Below, piece after piece: positions 1-10,356 of a stretch of 64,000 nucleotides of DNA; positions within the stretch are counted from its first letter, which is position 1, and each line of letters starts with the position of its first letter. The notes beneath the pieces are model-generated. The model was not told the DNA's origin. It worked only from the letters and a program-made list of their open reading frames with translations, and did no database searches. The translations under genes and the position numbers were made by a program. The DNA comes from CAJXUU01 sp963975265 (GTDB lineage Bacteria > Bacteroidota > Bacteroidia > Chitinophagales > Saprospiraceae): assembly GCA_963975265.1 (NCBI GenBank), contig CAXBGT010000003.1:7790-71789 (forward strand). Reading direction: 5' to 3'.

Positions 1-809
1 ACCCTATCATTCTCTTCTATCACATGCGTACACCTTTTTCTTGACAGTTCATCTGATAGATATTGAGATACGTCAGAAAGCGCCATGTCTCGAAGTGTTT
101 TTACTCTATTATTGTGTTTAGCTACTTGCTTAACTGCCGCGTCACATGTGGCTCTGCGCTTGTTATATTCAGTATCAACTAGATTATGCTTTTGTCCACT
201 GTTCAAAAGATAAAATTTATATTCCTCTGTAGGAACTTGATATTTTTTTACAGAGAAATCGTCGAAATCTATCAACAATGCCATACCTTTTTCTCCCTTA
301 AGAATGGCAGTTTGATCCATGATGCCACCATTAAGTCCAATTCCATTTTCCGCCTGCGAAGCAAGGCTGATTAAGTAATCTATAGAAAGTTCGTAATTGC
401 ATAATTGATTCACTCCAGCCAAAAAACCGCAGCTCAATGCTGATGAAGAAGACACACCTCCTCCTCGTGGAAGGTTTCCCCCAAAAACGACATCAATCCC
501 ATCCGCCGCAGTGTAACCTAGAGCCATAAGAGAATTAATAAAATAACGAGACCACCCATCACTTCTATATGAGATATCTAATAAATCGAGATCATATTCT
601 TCGCCTAGATCTAAAGCAACTAATCTCAGTTTTTTGAGATTATTTTTACCTATGACCATTCCTACACTCTGCTCTATCGCAAATGGAAAAACCAATCCAT
701 GATTATAGTCAGTATGTTCTCCAATAATATTAGCCCTTCCTGGAGATTTGACATAAATCTGAGGAACACCAAAACGCTTTTTATATTCTTCTAATATTCT
801 CTCTTTCAT
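1..809 (-). CDS. galK: Galactokinase, N-terminal part (runs off window)
   Basis: GHMP-family kinase that phosphorylates galactose to galactose-1-phosphate with ATP (Leloir pathway, cytoplasm). Reading the minus strand from the ATG at 809 gives an uninterrupted frame of 269 codons to the window edge. Near residue 25 is the galactokinase signature SPGRANIIGEHTDYNHG. Near residue 110 is the ATP-binding GHMP loop NLPRGGGVSSSSAL. The last residues seen, CTHVIEENDRV, match the conserved segment after the middle of the family. The C-terminal part (about a third of the usual length of roughly 385 residues) lies outside. It is divergent from gcvP across a 187-base region with a palindrome. No frameshift is seen. 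Confidence 0.93.
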   Translation of the reverse strand, partial: MKERILEEYKKRFGVPQIYVKSPGRANIIGEHTDYNHGLVFPFAIEQSVGMVIGKNNLKKLRLVALDLGEEYDLDLLDISYRSDGWSRYFINSLMALGYTAADGIDVVFGGNLPRGGGVSSSSALSCGFLAGVNQLCNYELSIDYLISLASQAENGIGLNGGIMDQTAILKGEKGMALLIDFDDFSVKKYQVPTEEYKFYLLNSGQKHNLVDTEYNKRRATCDAAVKQVAKHNNRVKTLRDMALSDVSQYLSDELSRKRCTHVIEENDR

Positions 810-896
810 ATGTTTACAATAATATATTTTCTTGCTTTTTAGGCAAAACTAAATCGAATGTGGATATGTTAGTAATTCAATAGGAAATATAGCTAT

Positions 897-911
897 TAAC
901 CACAGTGGTTA
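897..911. promoter_or_regulatory. Perfect palindrome between galK and gcvP, possible operator
   Basis: A 15-base palindrome (TAACCAC-A-GTGGTTA) lies almost midway between the two divergent start codons, 87 bases from galK and 85 bases from gcvP. Its size and place fit a dimeric repressor or activator site. No cognate regulator is visible in the window, so the role is inferred. Confidence 0.35.
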
Positions 912-996
912 TTCTGCTTAATTCCATATTTTCGCACTCATATTCATTATTGAAAAAATAAGTTTCCCCCTAATCGAAACAGCAAACTTAAGAAAC

Positions 997-3867
997 ATGG
1001 CAAGCTTCGCACAAAAAAGTTTTCAAAGAAGACATATCGGCATCACCAGTGCTGAAAAAGATGAAATGCTTAAGGTCATAGGTGTAAAAAGCCTAGACGA
1101 ATTGATCAATCTTACAATACCTACTCATATCCGAGCCGAAAAAGAGATGGATATTCCTAATGAAGTTTCGGAATATGCCTATTTGAATGAACTAAAGACA
1201 ATTGCTCAAAAGAATAAAATATTTACCAATTATATAGGTCAAGGATACTATGGAACAATTACTCCATCTGTAATTCTGAGAAATGTATTTCATAATCCAG
1301 GATGGTATACTCAATATACACCATATCAAGCTGAAATCGCACAAGGAAGACTTGAAGCTCTGCTGAATTTTCAAACCGTAGTATCAGACCTTACTGGCTT
1401 ACCGATAGCAAATGCATCTCTTTTGGATGAAGGAACGGCTGCAGCTGAATCAATGGCAATGTTTCAAGGAGCGAGAAACAAAAAGAGAAAGAATAATCCA
1501 GCTACCAAGTTCTTTGTTGACAATCACGTATTCGACCAGACGGTAGATATAATGATTACACGTGCAGAACCAATCGGAGTAGAAATCGTTCGTGGTGACT
1601 ACAATACTGTGGAGATTAACGATGATTATATAGGCGCATTGATCCAATATCCTAATCAGATAGGAAGTGTAGAAGATTACCGAGCATTTACATCAAAATG
1701 TTCTGAGATAGGTGCATATGTATGTGTTGCTGCGGATCTTATGAGTCTAGCATTATTGACTCCTCCGGGAGAATGGGGTGCTCATGCAGTAATAGGGAAT
1801 ACTCAGAGATTTGGTGTTCCTATGGGCTATGGTGGCCCACATGCTGCATATTTTTCAACGATTGAAGAATTCAAAAGACAAATACCAGGTCGTATAATCG
1901 GAGTTTCACAAGACAGATTAGAAAATACATCTCTTAGAATGGCTCTTCAAACAAGAGAGCAGCACATCAAAAGAGAAAAAGCTACTTCTAATATTTGTAC
2001 AGCACAAGCACTACTTGCTGTGATGGCAAGTATGTATGCGGTATATCATGGACCAGAAGGTGTAAAAGACATTGCAAATACTATCCATCATCATACATTT
2101 GTATTGGCCAACAATCTAAAAGCAATCGGATATGAATTGGCAAATGATAGTTACTTTGACACTTTGACCATCAAAACATCAAAAGAGGAACAAACAAGAA
2201 TTAAAACTGCTGCAGAAGCTAAAGAAATCAACTTTTTCTATTCTTCAAATGGTGTGTCTATATCCGTAGATGAAACGACAGACATAGCTGCTATTTCAGA
2301 ATTAGTAGAATTGTTTTCAGCTCTAAAGGGGACAAAGCATAATATGTCTGATGCTAACGGACAAATGGCAATCCCTTCAGGTTTGCAGAGGTCAAGCGAT
2401 TATCTTACACATCCAGTTTTTACAAGTCACCATACTGAGTCTAAAATGATGAGGTATATCAAGAGCCTTGAAAATAAGGATCTTTCTCTTGTGCATAGTA
2501 TGATTGCATTAGGTTCTTGTACTATGAAATTGAATGCCGCTACTGAGCTGATTCCAGTAACTTGGCCTGAATTTTCATTGATACATCCATTCGCTCCTGT
2601 AGAACAGGCGGCAGGTTACACTCAAATATTCGAAGAACTAAATAAATACTTGTGTGAAGCCACAGGGTTCACTGCATGTAGCTTACAACCAAATAGTGGA
2701 GCTCAAGGCGAATATACTGGTCTAATGACCATCGCCGCTTACCATAGAGATAGAGGTGATCTTCATAGAAATATAGCATTGATCCCGTCTTCTGCTCACG
2801 GAACAAACCCTGCATCCGCTGTGATGGCAGGAATGAAGGTCGTAGTTGTAAAATGTGATGATGAAGGAAACATCGATGTAGCAGACCTCATGGCTAAAAC
2901 CGAAGAACACAAGGAGCATCTTGCAGCCCTTATGATCACTTACCCGAGTACACATGGTGTATTCGAAACAGAAGTGAAAGAAATATGTGCAAATATCCAC
3001 GAAAATGGGGGTCTCGTTTATATGGACGGTGCCAATATGAATGCCCAAGTAGGACTGACTAGTCCGGGAATAATCGGAGCAGATGTCTGTCACCTTAACC
3101 TGCATAAAACATTTGCAATTCCTCACGGTGGAGGTGGCCCTGGAATGGGTCCAATCTGCGTAAATGATAAGCTTGCGCCGTTCCTACCTAGTCACAAATT
3201 GGTGAAAACGGGTGGGAAAAAAGGTATTACAGCGGTATCTTCAGCTCCTTGGGGAAGTGCGAGTATTCTATTGATTTCTTATGCTTACATCAGATTGTTA
3301 GGTAAAGAAGGTATGCTTAATTCTACCATATATGCAATTCTGAATGCTAACTACATGAAGGCAAGATTAGAAGAACACTATCCAGTATTGTACAAAGGAG
3401 AGAATGGTATGGCAGCCCATGAAATGATCCTCGATCTCAGACAATTCAAGCCTCTTAACGTAAGTGCTGAAGATGTCGCAAAGAGATTGATAGATTATGG
3501 ATTCCACGCACCTACATTATCATTTCCAGTAGCTGGCACAGTGATGATAGAACCAACAGAAAGTGAAGACAAAGATGAGCTAGACAGATTCTGTGATGCT
3601 ATGATTTCTATCAAAAGAGAAATTGATGCTATTGCTAGTGGAGATGCAGATAGTGAGGATAATGTACTGGTCAATGCACCTCACACCTTACATGAAATCA
3701 CTGCTGACGAATGGTCACATGCTTATTCTAGAAGTGAAGCGGCCTATCCACTACCATATCTCTACTCAAGTAAAAAATTCTGGGCATCTACAACAAGAGT
3801 CAATAATGCTTTCGGGGATAGGAATTTGATATGTACTTGTCCTCCGATGGAGGCGTATGAGGATTAG
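997..3867 (+). CDS. gcvP: Glycine dehydrogenase (decarboxylating), P protein
   Basis: P protein of the glycine cleavage system. It decarboxylates glycine with PLP and passes the aminomethyl group to the lipoyl arm of GcvH. The 956-residue product is the single-chain (fused alpha-beta) form and has the family's usual length. The start HIGITSAEKDEML matches the RHIG...EMLK opening of the family. The PLP lysine is in HLNLHKTFAIPHGGGGPG (Lys704). The glycine-rich segment after it and the C-terminal FGDRNLICTCPPMEAYED are typical. gcvT and gcvH are not adjacent. A hairpin terminator follows about 40 bases downstream. Confidence 0.97.
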   Translation: MASFAQKSFQRRHIGITSAEKDEMLKVIGVKSLDELINLTIPTHIRAEKEMDIPNEVSEYAYLNELKTIAQKNKIFTNYIGQGYYGTITPSVILRNVFHNPGWYTQYTPYQAEIAQGRLEALLNFQTVVSDLTGLPIANASLLDEGTAAAESMAMFQGARNKKRKNNPATKFFVDNHVFDQTVDIMITRAEPIGVEIVRGDYNTVEINDDYIGALIQYPNQIGSVEDYRAFTSKCSEIGAYVCVAADLMSLALLTPPGEWGAHAVIGNTQRFGVPMGYGGPHAAYFSTIEEFKRQIPGRIIGVSQDRLENTSLRMALQTREQHIKREKATSNICTAQALLAVMASMYAVYHGPEGVKDIANTIHHHTFVLANNLKAIGYELANDSYFDTLTIKTSKEEQTRIKTAAEAKEINFFYSSNGVSISVDETTDIAAISELVELFSALKGTKHNMSDANGQMAIPSGLQRSSDYLTHPVFTSHHTESKMMRYIKSLENKDLSLVHSMIALGSCTMKLNAATELIPVTWPEFSLIHPFAPVEQAAGYTQIFEELNKYLCEATGFTACSLQPNSGAQGEYTGLMTIAAYHRDRGDLHRNIALIPSSAHGTNPASAVMAGMKVVVVKCDDEGNIDVADLMAKTEEHKEHLAALMITYPSTHGVFETEVKEICANIHENGGLVYMDGANMNAQVGLTSPGIIGADVCHLNLHKTFAIPHGGGGPGMGPICVNDKLAPFLPSHKLVKTGGKKGITAVSSAPWGSASILLISYAYIRLLGKEGMLNSTIYAILNANYMKARLEEHYPVLYKGENGMAAHEMILDLRQFKPLNVSAEDVAKRLIDYGFHAPTLSFPVAGTVMIEPTESEDKDELDRFCDAMISIKREIDAIASGDADSEDNVLVNAPHTLHEITADEWSHAYSRSEAAYPLPYLYSSKKFWASTTRVNNAFGDRNLICTCPPMEAYED

Positions 3868-3904
3868 AAAATGATCTTATTCGAATAAAATATTAAGATA
3901 TTTG

Positions 3905-3934
3905 AAAAGGACTTGACAATTGTTGAGTCCTTTT
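3905..3934 (+). terminator. Rho-independent terminator after gcvP
   Basis: A nine-base stem AAAAGGACT/AGTCCTTTT with a 12-base loop is followed directly by T residues. It lies 38 bases after the gcvP stop. Confidence 0.75.
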
Positions 3935-4109
3935 TTTGAAAGCTCTTATATATTTCTATGCCATTCAGCCAGTGTCTTACGGCAATGTATAGACGTACTA
4001 AAATTGTTTCATAGAAACGTCGAATGGCAAACATTAAGAGAATGCTTTTGCTAGACAAAATTCTATTCTAGCTTCCACTTAATTGTATGCGACTAAGACT
4101 GAAGTGCAT

Positions 4110-5573
4110 TTACATTTTTAGAACAGACCCATCCTTACTTTCCAAAACTGTTTGTCCACTCAATTCCGTATCCACAGCAACCGCTGCTTCTCTCCCTTCC
4201 GAGATTGCCCAAACTACAAGCGATTGCCCACGTCTCATATCTCCCGCTGTAAAAACACCTTCCACAGATGTTTTATAATCAGTGGCCAAAACATTACCTC
4301 TATGATCATAATCCACTCCTAATTGAGCTAATAGACCTTCTTTCTGAGCATGTACAAAACCAATAGCTAAGAAAGCTTTTTGACATGGAATTACTTCCAT
4401 TGAACCTTCTATTTCTTGCATCCCATATTTTCCGTTTTCATCAGCCGCCCACTTTACTTTAGCCACTTCAAGCCCAGATAAGTTGCCTGAATCATCTTTG
4501 ACAAAACGCTTTGTCATGACAGACCATTCTCTTTGACAGCCTTCTGCATGAGATGAGCTTGTTCGAAGGGTCATGGGCCAGTTTGGCCATGGATCTTTGT
4601 CTGTTCTTTCGATTCCAGGAGTAGGCATTATTTCTAGCTGAGTGATAGATCTTGCACCTAACCTGTTTGAGGTGCCTATACAGTCAGAACCAGTATCTCC
4701 ACCACCTATAACTACTACATCTTGATCTTTGACTGAGATCGTTTCTTCCGCTGAAAATTGATCTCCAGCTACTCTTTTATTATTTTGAGTAAGGTATTCC
4801 ATAGCGAGATGTACCCCTTTTGTATCTCTGTTTTCGAGAGACATATCTCTAGCTATTGTTGATCCTCCACATAGGACTATAGCATCATACTCTGATTGAA
4901 GATAGTCAACAGAAATATCTACTCCTACATCAGTATTAGTCATAAATTTAATTCCCGCAGCTTTCATGATCTCTAGCCTTCTATCAATAGATGATTTTTC
5001 CAATTTGAAATCTGGGATTCCATATCTGAGTAGTCCACCTATTCTATCTTCACGCTCGTAAACCGTAACTGTATGCCCAGCCTTGCTAAGTTGATCTGCG
5101 CATGCTAATCCTGCAGGTCCCGATCCTATTACGGCTACTTTCTTATCTGTTTTTTGATCCACTTCATTTGGCCTAACCCATCCTTCTTTATAGGCACGCT
5201 CAATGATTGACTTTTCGATATACTCTATAGATACTGGGTTATCATTAATTCCTAGTACACAGGCGGACTCACAAGGTGCTGGGCAGATCCTTCCAGTAAA
5301 TTCAGGGAAGTTATTTGTTTGTATAAGTATTTCATATGCTTCCTTCCACTTTCCTTTGTATACTGCCTCATTGAAGTCAGGAATGACATTTCCCAATGGA
5401 CAACCACTGTGACAAAAAGGAACACCACAATCCATACATCGTGCAGCTTGTTCTTCTTTATGCGCAATAGGTAGCGGCTTATAAAATTCATTAAAATGAT
5501 GCACTCTTGCTTTTGGGTCTTCAGTTGTTGGAAGATCTCTTTTGTACTTCATAAATCCTTTGATATCTCCCAT
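4110..5573 (-). CDS. gltD: Glutamate synthase small (beta) subunit
   Basis: NADPH-oxidising flavoprotein subunit of GOGAT. It passes electrons through two [4Fe-4S] clusters to GltB for the reductive synthesis of glutamate. The N-terminal cysteine clusters are visible (CMDCGVPFCHSGCP near residues 41-54 and CPAPCESAC near 96-104). The FAD-binding VAVIGSGPAGLACAD lies near residue 145, the NADPH-binding VVVIGGGDTGSDC near 285, and the C-terminal GDMRRGQSLVVWAI FAD motif near 450. At 487 residues it is full length. The ATG is only two bases after the gltB stop, so the two are co-transcribed and probably translationally coupled. Confidence 0.97.
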   Translation of the reverse strand: MGDIKGFMKYKRDLPTTEDPKARVHHFNEFYKPLPIAHKEEQAARCMDCGVPFCHSGCPLGNVIPDFNEAVYKGKWKEAYEILIQTNNFPEFTGRICPAPCESACVLGINDNPVSIEYIEKSIIERAYKEGWVRPNEVDQKTDKKVAVIGSGPAGLACADQLSKAGHTVTVYEREDRIGGLLRYGIPDFKLEKSSIDRRLEIMKAAGIKFMTNTDVGVDISVDYLQSEYDAIVLCGGSTIARDMSLENRDTKGVHLAMEYLTQNNKRVAGDQFSAEETISVKDQDVVVIGGGDTGSDCIGTSNRLGARSITQLEIMPTPGIERTDKDPWPNWPMTLRTSSSHAEGCQREWSVMTKRFVKDDSGNLSGLEVAKVKWAADENGKYGMQEIEGSMEVIPCQKAFLAIGFVHAQKEGLLAQLGVDYDHRGNVLATDYKTSVEGVFTAGDMRRGQSLVVWAISEGREAAVAVDTELSGQTVLESKDGSVLKM

Positions 5574-5575
5574 GA

Positions 5576-8500
5576 TTAGCTCGCTTTTTGTTGTAAAACA
5601 AATGATTTCTCCTTGGCTTCAAGTATCCGTTTATACTCTGCAGAGATTACCCTTTGGAAGTGGTGTTTCTCTTCATCCCAATTATTGAGGATTGTAAACC
5701 CTTTTCTACTTCCTGTGTAGTTTGTATGGCTTCTGATCATCGTTTGAATAGTGTCTAAGTCTTTAACCGTTGGTCGATCGATCATTACCATTTCATGGTT
5801 TACCGTTTCATTTAGCGTCCTTGGTGTATCTTGATATACAAAAGCAATACCACCACTCATGCCCGCCGCAAAATTCTTCCCTACCTCTCCTAAAATAACA
5901 ACTAAACCGCCTGTCATATATTCGCACCCATTATCTCCGATGCCTTCTACTACCGTCTTTGCACCACTATTTCTTACGCAAAATCTATCTCCTGCCCTCC
6001 CATTAATATATGCTTCTCCTGAAGTAGCACCATAAAGTGCCACGTTGCCAATGATAATATTGGAAGCAGCGTCATAGCTCGTATCACGATCTGGCGAGAC
6101 GGCCAATTTAGCTCCGCTTAATCCTTTACCAAAGTAATCATTTGCTTCTCCTTCTAATCTGAAAAATATACCCCTGGCTGCAAAAGCACCAAAGCTCTGT
6201 CCCGCAGATCCTCTAAATCGATACGTAAGGCTATCGGGCAACATACCTACTGAACCGTAAACCTTTGCTATTTCATTGGATAACATGGCACCTACTGCAC
6301 GGTCGGTACTCTTTATCGACATCACACCATCGTATGTCTTTTGCTGTTTCATTGCTAATGTAGAATATTTGATCAGTTTGTGATCCAGCACCTTATCTAG
6401 CCCATGGTCCTGCATTTTGGACTGATAGAGCGTTTCATTTAGTTTATTTTCTTCTTGGAATAGAAGTGGAGTAAAATCCACATTTGTAGTTTTCCAATGT
6501 CTGTTTTCATTTTCTATTTCTAAAAGGTCTGTTCGTCCTACCAATTCGTTAACCGATCGTACACCGACGGATGCCATAATCTCCCTCAAGTGCTTTGCCA
6601 AAAACTGGAAGTAATTCACTACATTCTCTACCTTTCCATCAAACTTCTTCCTGAGGTTTTCATCTTGTGTCGCAATTCCCACTGGGCAAGTATTGAGGTG
6701 ACATTTTCTCATAAGTATGCAGCCTTCTACTACCAATGCCGCTGTTGCGATTCCCCATTCTTCGGCTCCCAACATGGTAGCTATTGCCATGTCTCGACCC
6801 GTTCGTATCTGTCCATCCGTTTGTAGTACTACTCTATCTCTCAGTCCATTCTTGACCAATGTTTGATGGGTTTCAGAAAGACCAAGCTCCCATGGTAATC
6901 CTGCATGTCGGACCGAACTCAGAGGTGATGCTCCTGTACCCCCATCATATCCTGAGATTAAAATGTGATCGGCATGTGCCTTAGTTACACCACTAGCTAT
7001 AACTCCTACACCTGCTTTTGATACTAATTTCACGCTGATTCTAGCTTTCCTGTTAGCATTTTTAAGATCGAAAATTAACTGTGCTAGATCTTCAATACTA
7101 TATATGTCATGATGCGGTGGCGGTGATATTAATCCTACACCAGGAGTACTGTGTCTAATTTTTCCGATGTAATCATTCACTTTGTGACCAGGTAGTTGAC
7201 CCCCTTCCCCGGGTTTGGCACCTTGAGCCATTTTGATTTGTAGTTCTATGGCGTTGGTTAAGTAATTGATCGTCACTCCGAATCTACCTGATGCCACTTG
7301 TTTTATGGCTGATCTTTCCCAGCTTCCATCTTCGTTTTTGGCAAATCGTTTTTCGTCTTCTCCACCTTCTCCACTATTACTTTTACCACCGATTCTATTC
7401 ATCGCTTTTGCCAATGTAGAATGAGCCTCATGCGAAATGGAACCTAATGACATCGCTCCGGTAGCGAATCTTTTCATGATTACAGTTTCGCTTTCAACTT
7501 CCGAAATCGGAATGGATGATTCTCCGTTTTTGATCTTAAAGTAACTTCGGAGTGTGCTACTATTGTGCTCTAACTTATCTATAGCTTCTGCAAATTTCTG
7601 ATAGGTCGCATAATCATTAGTTTTGGTACTATGCTGGAGTAGGTGTATCGTTTGTGGATTGAAGAGATGATACTCACCTTTGCGTTTCCATTGATAGTTT
7701 CCAATATCAGGAAGTTTTTCATATTCTTTAGCAAAGGCGAGATCGTGTTTTGCTTTGTTTTCCCTTGATAATTGGTCGAATGTCAGTCCTTCTATCCTTG
7801 AAATCGTCCCTTTGAAACATTTATTGATAACTTCTGTGGAGATACCTAATGCCTCAAATGTCTGTGCACCTTTGTATGAGCCCAAAGTAGAAACTCCAAG
7901 TTTTGACATGATTTTTAGCAATCCTTTTTTGACCGCCTTAATGTATTTTTCTTCTCCATCACTAGGTAGTATACCTTTTGACTTAGCTAGCTTTCGAGTC
8001 GTCTCTAAAGCGAGATAAGGATATATATAATCGACTCCAAAAGATAACAGTGTAGCCATGTGATGAGTCTCCCATAAATCTCCGGCTCGCACAACTATTG
8101 TGACCTCTTTCCTCAATCCTTTACTAATCAGTAGATGATGTAAAGCACCTGTAATTAAAAGACTAGGTACATTTATCTTGTTTTTATCCATATCTGAATC
8201 ACTTAAGCAAATGATCCTCACATCATCCTCTATTGCATCCAGTGCCGTGTCACATATCGAATCAATAGCAGCTTCAATTGAGGTATCTTTATTATAAGTA
8301 GTGGATATTTCTCTTGCTTCAAATTCATCCAATTCGTTGCCCAGAATATTTGAGTAATAAGTTTGATTTAAAATAGGATGATCTGTTCTAATCACTCTAG
8401 CTTCCTCTTCGTTTATACCGATGATCCTACTACTATTACTGATCACAGTGGAGAGTGACATGTAGAAGCTTTCACGCAAAGAATCGATTGGTGGATTGGT

Positions 8501-10081
8501 AACTTGGGCGAATTGCTGTTTGAAATAATTGGCAATGTGTTGAGAGATTTTCGACAATACGGCTAAGGGAATATCTGAACCCATTGACCCGATTGGTTCT
8601 TTGGTGGTCTGCATCATTGCATCCAAGATCAATTGTTCATCTTCCAGTGTCATGCCGTAGGCGATCTGTCGTGTATGAATAGGCAGTTTTGATTCTTTCA
8701 CAACTGGTTTCACAGGCAAATCTTCAACCTTTATTGACATCTTATCCAGCCATTCTCTATATGGTTTTCTTTTGCAGATTCTTTCTTTTAATTCTTCGTC
8801 AGAGATGATTCTATTTTCATCAAGATCAGCGACGAGCATTTTTCCTGGTTGTAATCTTCCTTTCTTGATAATTTTTGATGGATCAATTTCTAGGCAGCCG
8901 GCTTCGCTTCCTAATATTAAGAAATTATCATCAGTCAGTAAGTAACGGGAAGGCCGTAGTCCGTTTCTATCTAAGGTGGCTCCAAGGACAGTACCATCCG
9001 TAAAACAAATTGATGCTGGTCCATCCCATGCTTCTAGAACTCCATCATGATATTCATAGAATGCCTTTTTATAGTCTTCGATATATTCATTATTCTGCCA
9101 TGCCTCAGGGATCATCATCATGATAGTATGTGGTATCGAACGACTCGCTTTCAATAAGAAATCTACTACGTTATCAAAATTACCACTATCAGACTGAAAT
9201 GGGTCACAAACTGGAAATGTAGAGGTCAAATCTGGTCTGTCCTTTGATACTAATTCCATGTTCTTTTCTCTAGCATTCCACCAATTGAGGTTCCCTTGTA
9301 TTGTATTGATCTCTCCATTATGCGCTATGCATCGGAAAGGTTGAGCCAACTTCCATTTAGGGATCGTATTCGTACTAAATCTACTATGTACTATCGCAAT
9401 AGCTGAGTGTATCTCGTCATCTTGAAGATCTAGGAAATAAGATCTCAATTGAGTAGCCATCAACATTCCTTTGTATACTATCGTTTTTGAAGATAGAGAC
9501 GCTATATAAAAATCATCCGTCAGTCCCTTACCACTAAAATAAATCTCCTTGAGTATTTGGGTTCTTAAAAAGTAAAACCTTCTTTCTATATCTTTATTAT
9601 TAAAACCTGATGACTTAAAAAAAAGCTGTGCCATATCTGGCTCACTATCTTTTGCCATGTTTCCAATCATAGAATTATCAACAGGAACTGAACGCTCTAG
9701 AATGATTTTAAAGTCATTGTTTTTACAATATTTTTGTATCACATCATAGCAGTACTGTTTCAATTCCTTATCTTTTGGAAAGAAAAACATACCTATTCCA
9801 TACTTACCTCTTTTCGGCAATTGCACTCCCGACTCTAAAGCTTTCGCTTTCATGAATCCGTGAGGTACTTGCATCAAAATCCCCGCTCCATCACCTGTAT
9901 TTTCTTCACAACCACATGCACCTCTGTGCTCCATGTTTTCTAAAATAGTAAGCGCAGAATCTATAACGTAGTATGATGTACCTCCGTTTAAGTTGGCAAT
10001 CATACCAACTCCACAAGAATCTTTTTCTAACTGAGGTGTGTATAAGCCACGCTGCTGTGGTTCTGTTGTATTATTTGTCAT
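5576..10081 (-). CDS. gltB: Glutamate synthase large (alpha) subunit
   Basis: Catalytic subunit of GOGAT. It hydrolyses glutamine and channels ammonia to the FMN site, where 2-oxoglutarate is reductively aminated. The 1501-residue product keeps the family order: class II glutamine amidotransferase domain with the nucleophile Cys23 (KDSCGVGMIANLNG) after a short propeptide, central domain, FMN-binding barrel with the three-cysteine [3Fe-4S] motif CILMRKCHLNTCPVG near residue 1125, and the C-terminal GXGXG beta-helix. Processing of the 22-residue propeptide would be needed. A perfect 11-bp hairpin ends 30 bases before the ATG. Confidence 0.97.
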   Translation of the reverse strand: MTNNTTEPQQRGLYTPQLEKDSCGVGMIANLNGGTSYYVIDSALTILENMEHRGACGCEENTGDGAGILMQVPHGFMKAKALESGVQLPKRGKYGIGMFFFPKDKELKQYCYDVIQKYCKNNDFKIILERSVPVDNSMIGNMAKDSEPDMAQLFFKSSGFNNKDIERRFYFLRTQILKEIYFSGKGLTDDFYIASLSSKTIVYKGMLMATQLRSYFLDLQDDEIHSAIAIVHSRFSTNTIPKWKLAQPFRCIAHNGEINTIQGNLNWWNAREKNMELVSKDRPDLTSTFPVCDPFQSDSGNFDNVVDFLLKASRSIPHTIMMMIPEAWQNNEYIEDYKKAFYEYHDGVLEAWDGPASICFTDGTVLGATLDRNGLRPSRYLLTDDNFLILGSEAGCLEIDPSKIIKKGRLQPGKMLVADLDENRIISDEELKERICKRKPYREWLDKMSIKVEDLPVKPVVKESKLPIHTRQIAYGMTLEDEQLILDAMMQTTKEPIGSMGSDIPLAVLSKISQHIANYFKQQFAQVTNPPIDSLRESFYMSLSTVISNSSRIIGINEEEARVIRTDHPILNQTYYSNILGNELDEFEAREISTTYNKDTSIEAAIDSICDTALDAIEDDVRIICLSDSDMDKNKINVPSLLITGALHHLLISKGLRKEVTIVVRAGDLWETHHMATLLSFGVDYIYPYLALETTRKLAKSKGILPSDGEEKYIKAVKKGLLKIMSKLGVSTLGSYKGAQTFEALGISTEVINKCFKGTISRIEGLTFDQLSRENKAKHDLAFAKEYEKLPDIGNYQWKRKGEYHLFNPQTIHLLQHSTKTNDYATYQKFAEAIDKLEHNSSTLRSYFKIKNGESSIPISEVESETVIMKRFATGAMSLGSISHEAHSTLAKAMNRIGGKSNSGEGGEDEKRFAKNEDGSWERSAIKQVASGRFGVTINYLTNAIELQIKMAQGAKPGEGGQLPGHKVNDYIGKIRHSTPGVGLISPPPHHDIYSIEDLAQLIFDLKNANRKARISVKLVSKAGVGVIASGVTKAHADHILISGYDGGTGASPLSSVRHAGLPWELGLSETHQTLVKNGLRDRVVLQTDGQIRTGRDMAIATMLGAEEWGIATAALVVEGCILMRKCHLNTCPVGIATQDENLRKKFDGKVENVVNYFQFLAKHLREIMASVGVRSVNELVGRTDLLEIENENRHWKTTNVDFTPLLFQEENKLNETLYQSKMQDHGLDKVLDHKLIKYSTLAMKQQKTYDGVMSIKSTDRAVGAMLSNEIAKVYGSVGMLPDSLTYRFRGSAGQSFGAFAARGIFFRLEGEANDYFGKGLSGAKLAVSPDRDTSYDAASNIIIGNVALYGATSGEAYINGRAGDRFCVRNSGAKTVVEGIGDNGCEYMTGGLVVILGEVGKNFAAGMSGGIAFVYQDTPRTLNETVNHEMVMIDRPTVKDLDTIQTMIRSHTNYTGSRKGFTILNNWDEEKHHFQRVISAEYKRILEAKEKSFVLQQKAS

Positions 10082-10111
10082 AATATTTAGTGTTTAGTAT
10101 TTAGCGATCAA

Positions 10112-10143
10112 TTCCCAAATCCTGTTTTAATTGGATTTGGGAA
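10112..10143 (-). promoter_or_regulatory. Leader hairpin just upstream of gltB
   Basis: TTCCCAAATCC and GGATTTGGGAA form a perfect 11-bp stem with a 10-base loop, ending 30 bases before the gltB ATG. On the gltB strand it is not followed by a T-run, so it looks less like a terminator than a structured 5' leader or a dyad operator. The role is inferred from position only. Confidence 0.45.
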
Positions 10144-10237
10144 AATGAATATTATTGAGTAGCGGCAATTCTACTTTTGTTTTTTTTTGTTCGAGGTTCG
10201 ATTGTTCGTTTTTTTGATATTAGCAAAGCTTCAATAA

Positions 10238-10347
10238 AAAATAGTATCCCGCACTCGTTGCTCTTTCGAGCAACGAGTGTTTGCTATGCAAGCCATCTCT
10301 GATACCATGCTGCAATACTATTTTCGATGCCGGCCGTTTGCTTGCAT
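10238..10347. terminator. Nested inverted repeats between the barrel gene and gltB
   Basis: A perfect 12-bp stem with a 4-base loop (10252-10279, arms CACTCGTTGCTC/GAGCAACGAGTG) is enclosed by a second pair, AAAATAGTAT at 10238 and ATACTATTTT at 10315. A third pair, ATGCAAGC at 10286 and GCTTGCAT at 10340, interleaves with it. On the minus strand the strong hairpin is followed within ten bases by a T6 run, so it most likely ends the barrel-gene transcript that stops at 10357. The extra repeats are unexplained. Confidence 0.55.
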
Positions 10348-10356
10348 CAAGCCAGC

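Noticed and set aside
2722..3126. 134-residue minus-strand reading frame inside gcvP
   Set aside because: It lies wholly opposite the conserved core of gcvP; codon bias of the real gene explains it.
3942..4109. Possible small gene or mobile-element end after gcvP (GCCATTC/GAATGGC inverted pair)
   Set aside because: The 7-bp arms are short, and the 64-residue frame there has no recognisable features; no target duplication or transposase is seen.
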